Below are positions 42,502-50,983 of a stretch of 50,983 nucleotides of DNA, in pieces. Origin of the DNA: an uncultured beta proteobacterium. Its GTDB lineage: Bacteria > Pseudomonadota > Gammaproteobacteria > Burkholderiales > Burkholderiaceae_C. Both the position numbers and the translations under genes were made by a program. The number at the start of each line of letters is the position of its first letter. The stretch's first letter is position 1. The stretch lies in assembly GCA_903869595.1 (NCBI GenBank), contig CAIPZV010000074.1, positions 1 to 50,983 on the forward strand, written 5' to 3'. The notes beneath the pieces are model-generated. The model was not told the DNA's origin. It ran no database searches and saw only the letters and a list, made by a program, of their open reading frames with translations.

Positions 42502-43482
42502 TTATGCTTTGCCGGGTTCTTTGTGGCCGCCAAACTGCTTGCGCATGGCCGAGAGCACTTTCTCTGCAAACGTGTGTTCTTTGCGCGAGCGAAAGCGGGT
42601 GTACAGGGCGGCGGTCAGCACGTCAGCGGGCACAGCTTCTTCGATGGCGGCTTGGATAGTCCAGCGGCCTTCGCCCGAGTCTTCCACGTAGCCCGAGTAG
42701 GAAGCCAATTCCGGGTCTTCGGCCAGGGAAATAGCGGTCAGGTCCAAGAGCCAGGACGACACCACGCTGCCACGGCGCCAGAGTTCGGTGATGTCCGCTA
42801 AGTTCAGGTCATAGCGGCGCTCGGCGGGAATGCTTTCTTGGTTCACACCTTTAAGAATGTCCAGACCTTCGCCGTAGGCTTGCATCAGCCCGTACTCAAT
42901 GCCGTTGTGCACCATCTTGACAAAGTGGCCCGATCCGGCCGGGCCGGTGTAGAGGTAACCGTCTTCGGCAGTCGATTTGCGGCCTTCACGGCCCGGTGTT
43001 TTTTCGATGGTGCCGACGCCCGGCGCCAGGGTTTTGAAGATGGGGTCCAGATGGTCGAAAGCGGCTTTGTCGCCGCCAATCATCATGCAGTAGCCCCGGT
43101 CCAAGCCCCAGACGCCGCCGCTGGTGCCGACGTCGATGTAGCGGATGCCTTTTTCGGCCAGCGCCTTGGCGCGGCGCACATCGTCCTGGTAATTAGAGTT
43201 GCCGCCGTCAATGATGGTGTCGCCCGCTTCCAGCAGGCCAGACAGCGTGTTGACCGTCGCCTCGGTGATAGCGCCTGCGGGCAGCATGACCCACACGGCG
43301 CGCGGTTTTTGCAGCTGGCTGATAAAGGAGGCCATGTCCTGGCTGGGTGTGGCGCCCTCGCTGGCGAGTTGGGCCACGCTGGCGGCGTTGGTGTCATACA
43401 CCACGCAGGTATGGCCATTGCGCATGAGCCTGCGCACGATGTTGCCGCCCATACGCCCCAAACCAATCATTCCTAGCTGCAT
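42502..43482 (-). CDS. gnd: 6-phosphogluconate dehydrogenase, decarboxylating (short form)
   Basis: Oxidises 6-phosphogluconate to ribulose-5-phosphate and CO2, 326 residues. The Rossmann motif is [39 protein letters not shown] and [19 protein letters not shown] hold the catalytic residues. The length fits the short GndA/YqeC form, often NAD-preferring, rather than the 470-residue NADP enzyme. The start is ATG 43482 with GGAGACACT upstream. Confidence 0.95.
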   Translation of the reverse strand: MQLGMIGLGRMGGNIVRRLMRNGHTCVVYDTNAASVAQLASEGATPSQDMASFISQLQKPRAVWVMLPAGAITEATVNTLSGLLEAGDTIIDGGNSNYQDDVRRAKALAEKGIRYIDVGTSGGVWGLDRGYCMMIGGDKAAFDHLDPIFKTLAPGVGTIEKTPGREGRKSTAEDGYLYTGPAGSGHFVKMVHNGIEYGLMQAYGEGLDILKGVNQESIPAERRYDLNLADITELWRRGSVVSSWLLDLTAISLAEDPELASYSGYVEDSGEGRWTIQAAIEEAVPADVLTAALYTRFRSRKEHTFAEKVLSAMRKQFGGHKEPGKA

Positions 43483-43662
43483 AGTGTCTCCAATTCTGTG
43501 TAAATCGCGAAAATCGCAAAAAATAGGGAAAACGATTATGGTACGAAACGATGGCTAGCCAGCAAAGCAAGGCTGAACTCGGTCACATTCGTGTCTTTTG
43601 GGCTTCAAACATTCCGATTTCGGGACAAATTGGACGCACCTGTTGTAGCTTTACATCGGCGA

Positions 43663-43686
43663 TAGGGAAGTTACGCTTTTTCCCTA
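43663..43686. promoter_or_regulatory. Inverted repeat TAGGGAA-N10-TTCCCTA
   Basis: Perfect 7-bp arms (43663-43669 and 43680-43686) with a 10-bp spacer, in the 265-bp divergent gap between gnd and the MinD-like ATPase gene. The two half sites fall about one helical turn and a half apart, suitable for a dimeric regulator of either gene. No regulator is identified. Confidence 0.5.
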
Positions 43687-43747
43687 ATTGTTAAAACTAA
43701 AAAAAGTGATAGCATGTAAAACACTTGTGTACGGAACCGCGAGGACT

Positions 43748-44584
43748 ATGGAAAAACCCACCCATTGCCAAGTTTTAGGTATCACCAGCGGCCAGCCTGG
43801 CGTAGGTAAAACCACGGTATCGGTCAACCTCGCGGTCGCCCTGCACGACATGGGCTACGCGGTGATGATTCTGGATGCCAACTCCAGCTACAACAATGCC
43901 CAAACCGCGCTGGGCACCGTCTGCCCCTTCCACCTCGGCCATTTTTTAAATGGCGACAAGTCCTTGCGTGAGATCATCCTCAAGCGCCGCTACGGCATCA
44001 ACCTGATTGCGGGAGCCTCCACCATCGATGCGATGACGACGCTCAATCCGTCCAAAGCGTCCAGAGTGCTCAAGCAGTTTGGCGACATGGAAAGCGAGCT
44101 CGATTTTCTGATTGTCGATATGCCGCCGGGTACCGAGCAGTCGGTGCTGTCCTTTATGGCCAGCACCAGCCGCCGGATTATTGTGGTGCGCAATGACCAG
44201 GCCGGCGTGACCGATGCCTACGCGATGATTAAAGTTCTGTGCAGTGATTTCAAGCTCGATGAGATTCACATCATCGTCAATGGCGTGACCACTGAGGCTG
44301 AGGGCAGAAAAATGTTTGACGTGCTAGACAAAATCAGTCAGCGCTTTCTGGCGCGCGCGCTGCATTACCTGGGCAGCGTTTCCCACGATGAATTGATCGT
44401 TGAGGCCGGAGAGCGCCACCTATCGGTGACCGAGCACGCGCCCACCAGTCGCGGCGCACGTGATTTCCGCCAAATCGCCAGCAATACCAGCCACCTGGCC
44501 TTGCAAAAGTTTGTCGATGGCGGGATAGAGCACTTTATCCAGCGCCTGCTGCATTTGCACGACCTGACGGTTGAAACCGCCTAG
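43748..44584 (+). CDS. MinD/FlhG-like ParA-family ATPase
   Basis: A 278-residue deviant Walker A ATPase. The P-loop is ITSGQPGVGKTTVSVNLAVA, the Asp loop is MILDANSSYNNAQTALG and the switch II segment is FLIVDMPPGTEQSVL. Sequence layout is closest to FlhG/YlxH, which sets flagellar number and position, but no flhF or flagellar gene is nearby and the usual N-terminal FlhF-binding motif is not obvious. The start is ATG 43748 with GCGAGG upstream. It is an orphan between gnd and kup. A role in cell organisation is an inference from the family. Confidence 0.82.
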   Translation: MEKPTHCQVLGITSGQPGVGKTTVSVNLAVALHDMGYAVMILDANSSYNNAQTALGTVCPFHLGHFLNGDKSLREIILKRRYGINLIAGASTIDAMTTLNPSKASRVLKQFGDMESELDFLIVDMPPGTEQSVLSFMASTSRRIIVVRNDQAGVTDAYAMIKVLCSDFKLDEIHIIVNGVTTEAEGRKMFDVLDKISQRFLARALHYLGSVSHDELIVEAGERHLSVTEHAPTSRGARDFRQIASNTSHLALQKFVDGGIEHFIQRLLHLHDLTVETA

Positions 44585-44765
44585 GGCGGCGTCTGCCCTC
44601 GCATGCTTGGTCTGCCTGCGGGTCAGCAAACGGGTAGAGCATCGCGGTAAGCGATCCGATTTCCCCCGGTTGCCCTTTAGCCACACTGGACCGTCAGCAC
44701 AAAGCCTGGCTGGCTTGTTTGCGCCATGTCAATTAGAATGAATTAGTCACTTTTATTCATAAAAA

Positions 44766-46652
44766 ATGTCAAATTCAGGCCAACACGACCATTCCTCCAC
44801 CAAGTTGGGGACTCTTATTCTGGGCGCTTTAGGCGTTGTTTTTGGCGACATCGGTACCTCACCGCTGTACGCGCTCAAGGTATCGGTAGAAGCCGCGGGA
44901 GGCGCGGCCGGTGCCGATATTTCGCACACGGTGCTGGGCGTTTTATCGCTGATCAGCTGGGCTTTGGTGCTGGTGGTGATGATCAAGTACGTGTTCATCA
45001 TCATGCGGGCAGACAACAAAGGCGAGGGCGGTATTTTTGCCCTGACCTCGCTGGTGTCCAACGGTATTCGCGAGGGCTCGAGCGCCCGCTGGATCGTGAC
45101 CCTGGCCGGCGCCTTGGGCGCCGCTTTGTTTTTTGGCGACAGCATGATTACCCCGGCGATTTCGGTGCTTAGCGCGGTAGAAGGCTTGAAGGTGCTTTCG
45201 CCCGACCTAGAGCCCTTCATCATTCCGATTTCGCTGACGCTGATTTCCGCCTTGTTTGCCGTGGAGCGCTTTGGCACCGGCAAGATCGGCATTGTGTTCG
45301 GGCCCATCATGCTGGTCTGGTTTCTTTGCCTGGGCGTACTCGGTTTGACCGAGATCGTGCAGCACCCGGTCGTCTTTGCGGCGCTGAACCCCTGGATTGG
45401 TATCAGCTTGTTGGCTGAACACCCGGGGATTTCGATCGCCATCTTGGGCTCGGTGGTGTTGGCGGTGACCGGTGGCGAGGCTTTGTACGCCGACATGGGC
45501 CATTTCGGGCGCCAGCCGATTCAGCGGGCCTGGTTGTTCTTGGTATTTCCCTGCCTGCTACTTAATTACTATGGCCAGGGCGCTTTGCTGATCAGTGACC
45601 CGAGTGCGCTGGACAACCCGTTTTATCGCCTGGGGCCAGATTGGGCCTTGGTTCCTATGCTTATATTGGCTTCAATGGCCACCATCATCGCCTCGCAGGC
45701 CGTGATCTCCGGAGCCTTTTCCATTGCCACCCAAGCGGTGCGCCTAGGCTATATCCCGCGTCTGCGCGTCAAGCACACCTCGCCCGAGGAAATGGGCCAG
45801 GTCTATGTGTCCAAAATCAACATCTTGCTGTTTGTTGGCGTGGTGGTGCTGGTGCTGGGCTTTAAGAGCTCTGAGCACCTGGCCTCGGCCTATGGCGTTT
45901 CGGTGACCGGCGCCATGGCGATTGACACGGTACTTGCCGGGTTTTTGTTTGTCGCGATCCGTGGCTGGAGCAAATGGATTTTTATTCCCTTGTTCGTGGC
46001 CCTGTTCGCTATCGACATGGTTTTTCTGGGCACCAACTTATTCAAGTTCTTCGAAGGCGGTTGGCTGCCCGTCAGCGTCGCTGCGGTGTTGATGCTCGTG
46101 ATGGTGTCCTGGATCACGGGGCGCGAGCGCTTGCTCAAAGCGCGCTGGGAATCGGCCACCGAGCTCAAGCCCTTTTTGGACGGTTTGAATGGTCGCCTGC
46201 CCCAGCGGGTAGCGGGCACGGCGATTTTTATGGTGCCGCATTCGAACATCGTGCCGGTGTCCTTGCTGCACAACATGAAGCACAACAAGGTGATCCACGA
46301 GCGGGTGATCCTGATGCATATCCAGACCGTGAACGAGCCCTATGTGGGCGACAGCGATCGCGTCACGATTGAGCATCTGGACCACAATTTCCACGCGGTG
46401 GAGGTGCGTTTTGGATTTATGGAAGACATGCACGTGATGCGGGCCGTGGCCTTCTTGCGGGCGCGGGAGTTCCACTTCAGCCTCATGGAGATTTCCTTCT
46501 TCGTGGGCAAAGAGCAGGTCATCGCTACGAATTCGTCGCCGCTTTTGATGGCGCCGTTTATTTATATGCACCGCTCTATGCAGGGCGCGTCTGAATACTT
46601 CAAAATCCCGCTAGAGCACGCCATAGAGCTAGGCGGCTACGTAGAGATTTAA
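44766..46652 (+). CDS. kup: Potassium uptake protein Kup
   Basis: Inner-membrane K+/H+ symporter of the KUP/HAK/KT family, 628 residues. The N-terminus has the signature LGALGVVFGDIGTSPLYALK. About twelve membrane helices follow to residue ~450 (ISLTLISALFAVERFGTGKI within). The cytoplasmic C-terminal domain includes the AIFMVPHSNIVPVSLLHNMK segment. The start is ATG 44766; the preceding ribosome-binding site is weak and A-rich. Confidence 0.96.
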   Translation: MSNSGQHDHSSTKLGTLILGALGVVFGDIGTSPLYALKVSVEAAGGAAGADISHTVLGVLSLISWALVLVVMIKYVFIIMRADNKGEGGIFALTSLVSNGIREGSSARWIVTLAGALGAALFFGDSMITPAISVLSAVEGLKVLSPDLEPFIIPISLTLISALFAVERFGTGKIGIVFGPIMLVWFLCLGVLGLTEIVQHPVVFAALNPWIGISLLAEHPGISIAILGSVVLAVTGGEALYADMGHFGRQPIQRAWLFLVFPCLLLNYYGQGALLISDPSALDNPFYRLGPDWALVPMLILASMATIIASQAVISGAFSIATQAVRLGYIPRLRVKHTSPEEMGQVYVSKINILLFVGVVVLVLGFKSSEHLASAYGVSVTGAMAIDTVLAGFLFVAIRGWSKWIFIPLFVALFAIDMVFLGTNLFKFFEGGWLPVSVAAVLMLVMVSWITGRERLLKARWESATELKPFLDGLNGRLPQRVAGTAIFMVPHSNIVPVSLLHNMKHNKVIHERVILMHIQTVNEPYVGDSDRVTIEHLDHNFHAVEVRFGFMEDMHVMRAVAFLRAREFHFSLMEISFFVGKEQVIATNSSPLLMAPFIYMHRSMQGASEYFKIPLEHAIELGGYVEI

Positions 46653-46709
46653 GCCGCTGCACCACAGGCATTACGCTCTACCGCAGTGCCCGGTGCAGGC
46701 CTGGGCGGG

Positions 46710-47528
46710 CTAAGCCAGGGCGGGCGCCTTCAAAAAATCACGCAGCGCATCGAGCGCCTGGTCCGGTGCTTCTTGCAAAAGCGAGTGCCCGGCTTTGAGC
46801 GTGACCACTTTGCCGTGGCGCGCATGGGCCATCAGCGATTTGGCGCCTTGCGGCGGCGTCATCTGGTCGCTAGCGCCTAGCAAAAACAGCGTGGGGCATT
46901 GCACTTGCGCCATCGCCTCGTCACCCCGCGCATAGCTGTCGCAGGCCTTGAAGCTGCGGTAAAACACATTGGCCTGGCGGTTGCTGCCCAGTACGCGGTG
47001 CATCAGCGCTTTGTTGGTGCCGTGCAGCCAGGTGCCTGGCCCCATCAGCGAGGGCGGCGGCGCCATCATCGAAAGCGAAAAGGTGTTGACCATGGCTATG
47101 CCCTTGGATTGCGCGTTTTGCGCCGCATCCAGCAGCGCCGGGGACACGCGCATGGGGTAGGCGGTGCCCACCATCACCAAATGGCTGACCCGTTCGGGCT
47201 TTTGCGCCGCCACTTCCAGGGCGATTAAAGAGCCCATGCTGTGGCCGACCAGCGCGGCTTGCTGGATTTCCAGGGCATCGAGCAGGCCCACAATGCTTTG
47301 CGCCGCTTCTTCTACCGATTCGGGCGCGTTGCCGCCGCTTTTGCAATGGCCAGGAAGGTCGATAGCCAGCACGTTGTACTGGTGGTTGGCCAGGTAGCGG
47401 CTTTGCAGGCCCCACACGCTGTGGTCGTGCAGCGCGCCGTGGATGAGGACGACGCTGGGCAGTTCGGGCCTAAAGGGCTTGCCTGCGGTGTAGGCGTAAA
47501 GCGGGGCGTTGTTGACGGTGATCAGCAC
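46710..47528 (-). CDS. Alpha/beta hydrolase
   Basis: A 272-residue alpha/beta hydrolase. The oxyanion-hole region is VVLIHGALHDHSVWG, the nucleophile elbow is ALVGHSMGSLIALEVAA, the acid is in LFLLGASDQMTPP and the His is in LKAGHSLLQEAPDQ, so the triad is complete. The substrate is not predictable. Its start is 82 bp from the divergent FAD oxidase gene. Confidence 0.9.
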   Translation of the reverse strand: MLITVNNAPLYAYTAGKPFRPELPSVVLIHGALHDHSVWGLQSRYLANHQYNVLAIDLPGHCKSGGNAPESVEEAAQSIVGLLDALEIQQAALVGHSMGSLIALEVAAQKPERVSHLVMVGTAYPMRVSPALLDAAQNAQSKGIAMVNTFSLSMMAPPPSLMGPGTWLHGTNKALMHRVLGSNRQANVFYRSFKACDSYARGDEAMAQVQCPTLFLLGASDQMTPPQGAKSLMAHARHGKVVTLKAGHSLLQEAPDQALDALRDFLKAPALA

Positions 47529-47610
47529 GGTGCGGTCCTTTGGATGAGAGGGCGTTTACGTGCATTGTGCCTAATTGGAGGGTGGCAGGCCCACGGTGCA
47601 CAATCTGCCC

Positions 47611-48726
47611 ATGTCTGCCGTCTCCACCGCCGAACCCGTCGATGTCGTCGTCATAGGCGCGGGCGTCGTGGGCCTGGCGGTGGCGCGCGCTTTGGCGCTG
47701 GCCGGGCGCGAGGTGTGGGTGCTGGAGAGCGAAAGCGGCATCGGCAGCGGCGTAAGCGCCCGCAATAGCGAGGTGATACACGCAGGTATTTATTACCCGC
47801 AAGGCTCGCTCAAAGCGCGCCTGTGCGTGCAGGGCAAGCAGATGCTTTATGCCTACTGCGCCGAGCGCGGTGTGGCCCACCGCCGTTGCGGCAAGTTGCT
47901 GGTGGCGACCAGCCTGGCCCAATTGGCAGAGTTGCAACAAGTGCAGGCGCGTGCACTGGCCAATGGCGTGGATGACCTGCAATTGCTCAGCGCCGCAGAG
48001 GCTATCGCCTTAGAGCCCGCGCTCCATTGCCACGGCGCTTTGCTGTCGCCCAGCACCGGCATCGTGGACAGCCATGGCCTGATGCTGGCGCTGCAGGGCG
48101 ACCTGGAAAACGCCGGTTCGCACGTGGTGCTCAACACGGCGGTGCAGCGGGTGGCCCTTGCGAAAACCGGCAGGCACCATGTGTGGATGCGAGATGGCAC
48201 GTGTCTGGCTGCGCGTGCCCTGGTCAACGCAGCAGGCTTGTCCGCGCCCGCGCTGGCGCGGCGCTTTGAAGGCCTTGCGGCGCACCATGTGCCGCAGGAA
48301 TTTTTTGCCAAAGGCAACTATTTTTCACTGGCGGGAAAAGCGCCGTTTCAACGCCTGATTTACCCGCTGCCCGAGCCCGGCGGCCTGGGCGTGCACTTGA
48401 CGCTGGACTTGGGTGGCCAAGCCAAGTTCGGCCCGGATGTGCAATGGGTGGTCGATGCTACGGATTACGCCGTGGACCCCGCGCGCGGTGCGGCGTTTTA
48501 TGCCGAGGTGCGCAAATACTGGCCCGGTTTGCCCGATGGCGCATTGCAAGCGGCCTACGCGGGTATCCGCCCCAAGATCAGCGGTCCGGGCGAGGCGGCT
48601 GCGGACTTTTGCGTGCAAGGCCCACAAACCCATGGCGTGCCGGGCTTGGTGAATTTGTTCGGCATCGAGTCCCCTGGCCTGACCAGCGCGCTGGCTTTAG
48701 CCGAAATGGTGTCCGGCCTGCTGTAG
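47611..48726 (+). CDS. FAD-dependent oxidase, LhgO-like (L-2-hydroxyglutarate oxidase family)
   Basis: A DAO-family flavoprotein of 371 residues. The FAD-binding motif is [20 protein letters not shown], then [20 protein letters not shown], which is characteristic of L-2-hydroxyglutarate oxidase/dehydrogenase. The C-terminus has the [13 protein letters not shown] and [18 protein letters not shown] segments. Substrate L-2-hydroxyglutarate is inferred from family. The start is ATG 47611. Confidence 0.87.
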   Translation: MSAVSTAEPVDVVVIGAGVVGLAVARALALAGREVWVLESESGIGSGVSARNSEVIHAGIYYPQGSLKARLCVQGKQMLYAYCAERGVAHRRCGKLLVATSLAQLAELQQVQARALANGVDDLQLLSAAEAIALEPALHCHGALLSPSTGIVDSHGLMLALQGDLENAGSHVVLNTAVQRVALAKTGRHHVWMRDGTCLAARALVNAAGLSAPALARRFEGLAAHHVPQEFFAKGNYFSLAGKAPFQRLIYPLPEPGGLGVHLTLDLGGQAKFGPDVQWVVDATDYAVDPARGAAFYAEVRKYWPGLPDGALQAAYAGIRPKISGPGEAAADFCVQGPQTHGVPGLVNLFGIESPGLTSALALAEMVSGLL

Positions 48727-48746
48727 AACTGGCAAAGCCTGGAGTC

Positions 48747-50042
48747 TTAGGCCGCCTTCTCCGCCGCCTTCAAAGCTTTTTTCAGATCGTCCAGCAAATC
48801 GTCCGGGTCTTCCAGGCCGATGGACAAACGGATGGTGCCCGGCCCGATACCGGCGGCTTGCAAGGCAGCATCGTCCATGCGAAAGTGCGTGGTGCTGGCT
48901 GGGTGAATAACCAAGCTGCGGCAGTCGCCCACATTGGCCAGGTGGCTAAAAATTTTGAGCGCTTCGATAAATTTTTGGCCTTGCAAGCGCGAGCCTTTAA
49001 TGTCAAAGCTGAACACCGAACCGGCCCCACGCGGCAGCAGTTTTTTGGCCAGGGCGTGGCTGACGTGGCTCTCCAGCATGGGGTGTCCCACGCGCGCAAC
49101 CAGGGGGTGGGTGGCCAAAAATTGCACCACTTTTTCGGTATTGCTGGCGTGGCGCGCCATACGCAAAGGCAGCGTCTCCATGCCTTGCAATATCAGCCAG
49201 GCGGTGTGCGGGCTCATGCAGGCGCCAAAGTCGCGCAAGCCCTCGCGCCGTGCGCGCAGCAAAAATGCGCCTACCGTACTTTCTTCGGTGAACACCATAT
49301 TGTGAAAACCAGCATAGACGGCGCTCAGCTCGCTAAATTTGCCTGAAGCGTCCCAGTCAAAACGCCCGCTGTCCACCACCACGCCACCGACCACCGTGCC
49401 ATGGCCGGACAAAAACTTGGTGGCTGAGTGGTAAACAATGTCCGCGCCGTGGTCAAAGGGCTTGATCAACCAGGGCGAGGTGAGGGTGGAGTCCACCAGC
49501 AGCGGCACGCCGTTGTCGTGGGCAATGGCGCTGACGGCTTCGATGTCCAGCACGTCCATACCCGGATTGCCCACGGTCTCGCCAAAAAACAGCTTGGTGT
49601 TGGGCCGCACCGCAGCGCGCCAGGCGTCCAGGTCATTAGGGTTCACAAACGTGGTTTCGATGCCAAAGCGGCGCAGCGTGTAATGCAGCAGGTTGTGCGA
49701 GCCGCCGTACAGCGCGGTAGAGGCCACGATATGTGCGCCCGCACCCATGAGCGTGCAAATGGCTAAGTGCAGCGCCGCTTGGCCGCTGGCAGTGGCAATC
49801 GCGCCGATGCCGCCTTCCAGCGCGGAAATGCGCTGCTCGAACACCGCGTTGGTGGGGTTGCTGATACGGCTGTACACATGGCCCGCGCGCTCCAGGTTGA
49901 ACAGGGCGGCAGCCTGGTCGCTGGACTCAAACACAAAAGAAGTGGTCAGGTGAATGGGCACGGCGCGCGAACCGGTCGCGTCGGGCACGGCTCCGGCGTG
50001 CAGGGACAAGGTGTCAAAGCCGGGGTCGGCATATCCGCTCAT
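48747..50042 (-). CDS. metY: O-acetylhomoserine sulfhydrylase (Cys/Met PLP enzyme)
   Basis: PLP-dependent sulfhydrylation of O-acetylhomoserine to homocysteine, 431 residues, the usual MetY length. Key parts: DTLSLHAGAVPDATGSRAVP at the N-terminus, YSRISNPTNAVFEQRISALE, and the PLP lysine in YHSATKFLSGHGTVVGG. The NLERAGHVYSRISNPT segment is typical of MetY rather than MetB/MetC. The start is ATG 50042. The open frame extends a further 159 codons, but that part is the complement of the CBS-domain gene. Confidence 0.94.
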   Translation of the reverse strand: MSGYADPGFDTLSLHAGAVPDATGSRAVPIHLTTSFVFESSDQAAALFNLERAGHVYSRISNPTNAVFEQRISALEGGIGAIATASGQAALHLAICTLMGAGAHIVASTALYGGSHNLLHYTLRRFGIETTFVNPNDLDAWRAAVRPNTKLFFGETVGNPGMDVLDIEAVSAIAHDNGVPLLVDSTLTSPWLIKPFDHGADIVYHSATKFLSGHGTVVGGVVVDSGRFDWDASGKFSELSAVYAGFHNMVFTEESTVGAFLLRARREGLRDFGACMSPHTAWLILQGMETLPLRMARHASNTEKVVQFLATHPLVARVGHPMLESHVSHALAKKLLPRGAGSVFSFDIKGSRLQGQKFIEALKIFSHLANVGDCRSLVIHPASTTHFRMDDAALQAAGIGPGTIRLSIGLEDPDDLLDDLKKALKAAEKAA

Positions 50043-50195
50043 AAGGGGTTCTCCGTAGTGCTGCAAGTTGCGGTGCAGGCAGGGCTGCAAACAGGCCCGG
50101 CTGCGCCGCGTGTAAGGCCGTGATTGTGGGCTATATTCGACGCGTAGCCCGCCGCTGCGCACAGCGCACCGCCGGCCGAACGAAAAGGAAGCACC

Positions 50196-50654
50196 ATGAA
50201 AGTCAGCGATATTTTGCGCGTCAAAGGCGGAACCCTGTTTACCGCCATGCCGGACGAGCCGCTTGCGCAGGCGGTGCAGATGATGTCCGATCACGACATC
50301 GGCTCGCTGGTGGTGATGGAGCATGGCGATCTGGTGGGCATGCTGACCTTTCGCGAAGTGATTCAAAAAATCGTGCAAAACGGCGGCAATATTGGTGGCA
50401 CCCAGGTGCGCAGCGCCATGGACGACGCGCCCCTGACTTGCACCATGGAAACCGAGATGGACGAAGTGCGCCGCATGATGCTGGAGCGCCATGCCCGCTA
50501 CATGCCGGTGATGGACCAACGCATGCTGATGGGTGTGATCAGTTTTTACGACGTTGCCAAGGCGGTGGTGGACAGCCAGAACTTTGAGAACAAGATGCTC
50601 AAAGCCTACATCCGCGACTGGCCGGCAGACGGTTCCGCCCCGGCCACGCCCTGA
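50196..50654 (+). CDS. CBS-domain protein
   Basis: A 152-residue protein consisting of two CBS domains. The first begins MKVSDILRVKGGTLFTAMPD and includes MMSDHDIGSLVVMEHGDLVG, the second begins VRSAMDDAPLTCTMETEMDE and includes MLERHARYMPVMDQRMLMG. CBS pairs usually bind adenosyl ligands and regulate partner proteins; no fused effector is present. The start is ATG 50196 with AAAAGGAAG upstream. Confidence 0.92.
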   Translation: MKVSDILRVKGGTLFTAMPDEPLAQAVQMMSDHDIGSLVVMEHGDLVGMLTFREVIQKIVQNGGNIGGTQVRSAMDDAPLTCTMETEMDEVRRMMLERHARYMPVMDQRMLMGVISFYDVAKAVVDSQNFENKMLKAYIRDWPADGSAPATP

Positions 50655-50705
50655 GTTGCCGTGGATGCTCTTGGATGCCAGGCCGCTCGGGGATAATCAA
50701 GCTCT

Positions 50706-50983
50706 ATGAGCGGTAATACTTTCGGACAACTCTTTGCGGTCACCAACTTTGGTGAGTCCCATGGCCCAGCCATCGGCTGCGTGATCGACGGCTGCCCGCC
50801 CGGGCTTCCACTGAGCGAGGCGGATATTCAGCCCGACCTGGACCGGCGCCGGCCGGGCACCAGCCGCTTCGTCACCCAACGCAATGAGCCTGATGCGGTC
50901 GAGATCCTGTCAGGCGTCTATGAAGGCCACACCACAGGCACGCCGATCTGCCTGTTGATCAAGAACACCGACCAGCGCAGCAA
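50706..50983 (+). CDS. aroC: Chorismate synthase (5' part, cut by window end)
   Basis: Seventh enzyme of the shikimate pathway. The visible 92 residues start [20 protein letters not shown], the typical G-x-x-F-x-x-T-x-x-G-E-S-H-G chorismate synthase signature, followed by [20 protein letters not shown] and the [17 protein letters not shown] motif. The frame is open to the last base, so the gene continues beyond the window. The start is ATG 50706. Confidence 0.97.
   Translation, partial: MSGNTFGQLFAVTNFGESHGPAIGCVIDGCPPGLPLSEADIQPDLDRRRPGTSRFVTQRNEPDAVEILSGVYEGHTTGTPICLLIKNTDQRS

Noticed and set aside
44641..44662. Terminator for the MinD-like gene (ATCGC/GCGAT hairpin)
   Set aside because: The stem is only five base pairs and no proper T-run follows.
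50043..50519. N-terminal extension of the metY frame
   Set aside because: This part is the complement of the CBS-domain gene; MetY homology starts at the ATG at 50042, which has a ribosome-binding site.

Overview
The window reads as chromosomal DNA from a betaproteobacterium, most likely Burkholderiales, family Comamonadaceae. The basis is the dense GC-rich coding, the glnA - small secreted protein - ntrB - ntrC order, a PhaR regulator of polyhydroxyalkanoate storage, the DUF2069/YihY divergent pair, and the housekeeping repertoire. I cannot assign a genus from sequence alone. I see no rRNA or tRNA genes, insertion sequences, CRISPR arrays or phage genes.

Left part (1-16050). A partial MioC-type flavodoxin is followed by a DEDDh exonuclease and a MOSC protein. 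A minus-strand operon then runs from a stand-alone J-domain protein (6063) through two acidic uncharacterised proteins, a 43-residue overlapping ORF and a 416-residue uncharacterised protein, with a ParDE-like toxin-antitoxin pair directly after it. Next come a nitronate monooxygenase, a MazEF-like pair, rimO, phaR, arfB, a 48-residue basic protein and rsuA. A run of envelope or metabolic genes follows: a YVTN propeller, a NodB-fold deacetylase, a fatty acid hydroxylase, an EI24 membrane protein and a molybdopterin-binding protein.

Centre (16051-29600). This is the nitrogen-control locus: an NtrC site and a sigma-54 promoter ahead of glnA, then a secreted coiled-coil protein, ntrB and ntrC. 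It is followed by xth, folA and thyA, an FAD-linked oxidase, DUF2069 and YihY proteins, a SET-domain protein, an ATE/GNAT-like protein, a YkgJ cysteine-cluster protein and an NRDE protein.

Accessory island (about 29570-36110). Between the NRDE gene and nnrD lie an MmeI-like type IIL restriction-modification enzyme, an AT-richer pentapeptide-repeat membrane protein, a T5orf172 (GIY-YIG-like) protein with a RAMA/DUF4357-like tail, a frameshifted DUF2442 gene, and a compact pair: a HicA-like 81-residue protein and a helix-turn-helix protein behind a perfect 16-bp palindrome. This is the best candidate for an undescribed defence or toxin-antitoxin system. The DUF2442 fragment fused to the helix-turn-helix protein shows past rearrangement there.

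Right part (36111-50983). NnrD is followed by an outer-membrane-like protein with an HEXXH motif behind a strong sigma-70 promoter, then a DUF4864 protein, a small lipoprotein, an S41 protease lipoprotein, zwf-gnd (oxidative pentose phosphate), an orphan MinD/FlhG-like ATPase, kup, an alpha/beta hydrolase, an LhgO-like FAD oxidase, metY, a CBS-domain protein and the 5' end of aroC.
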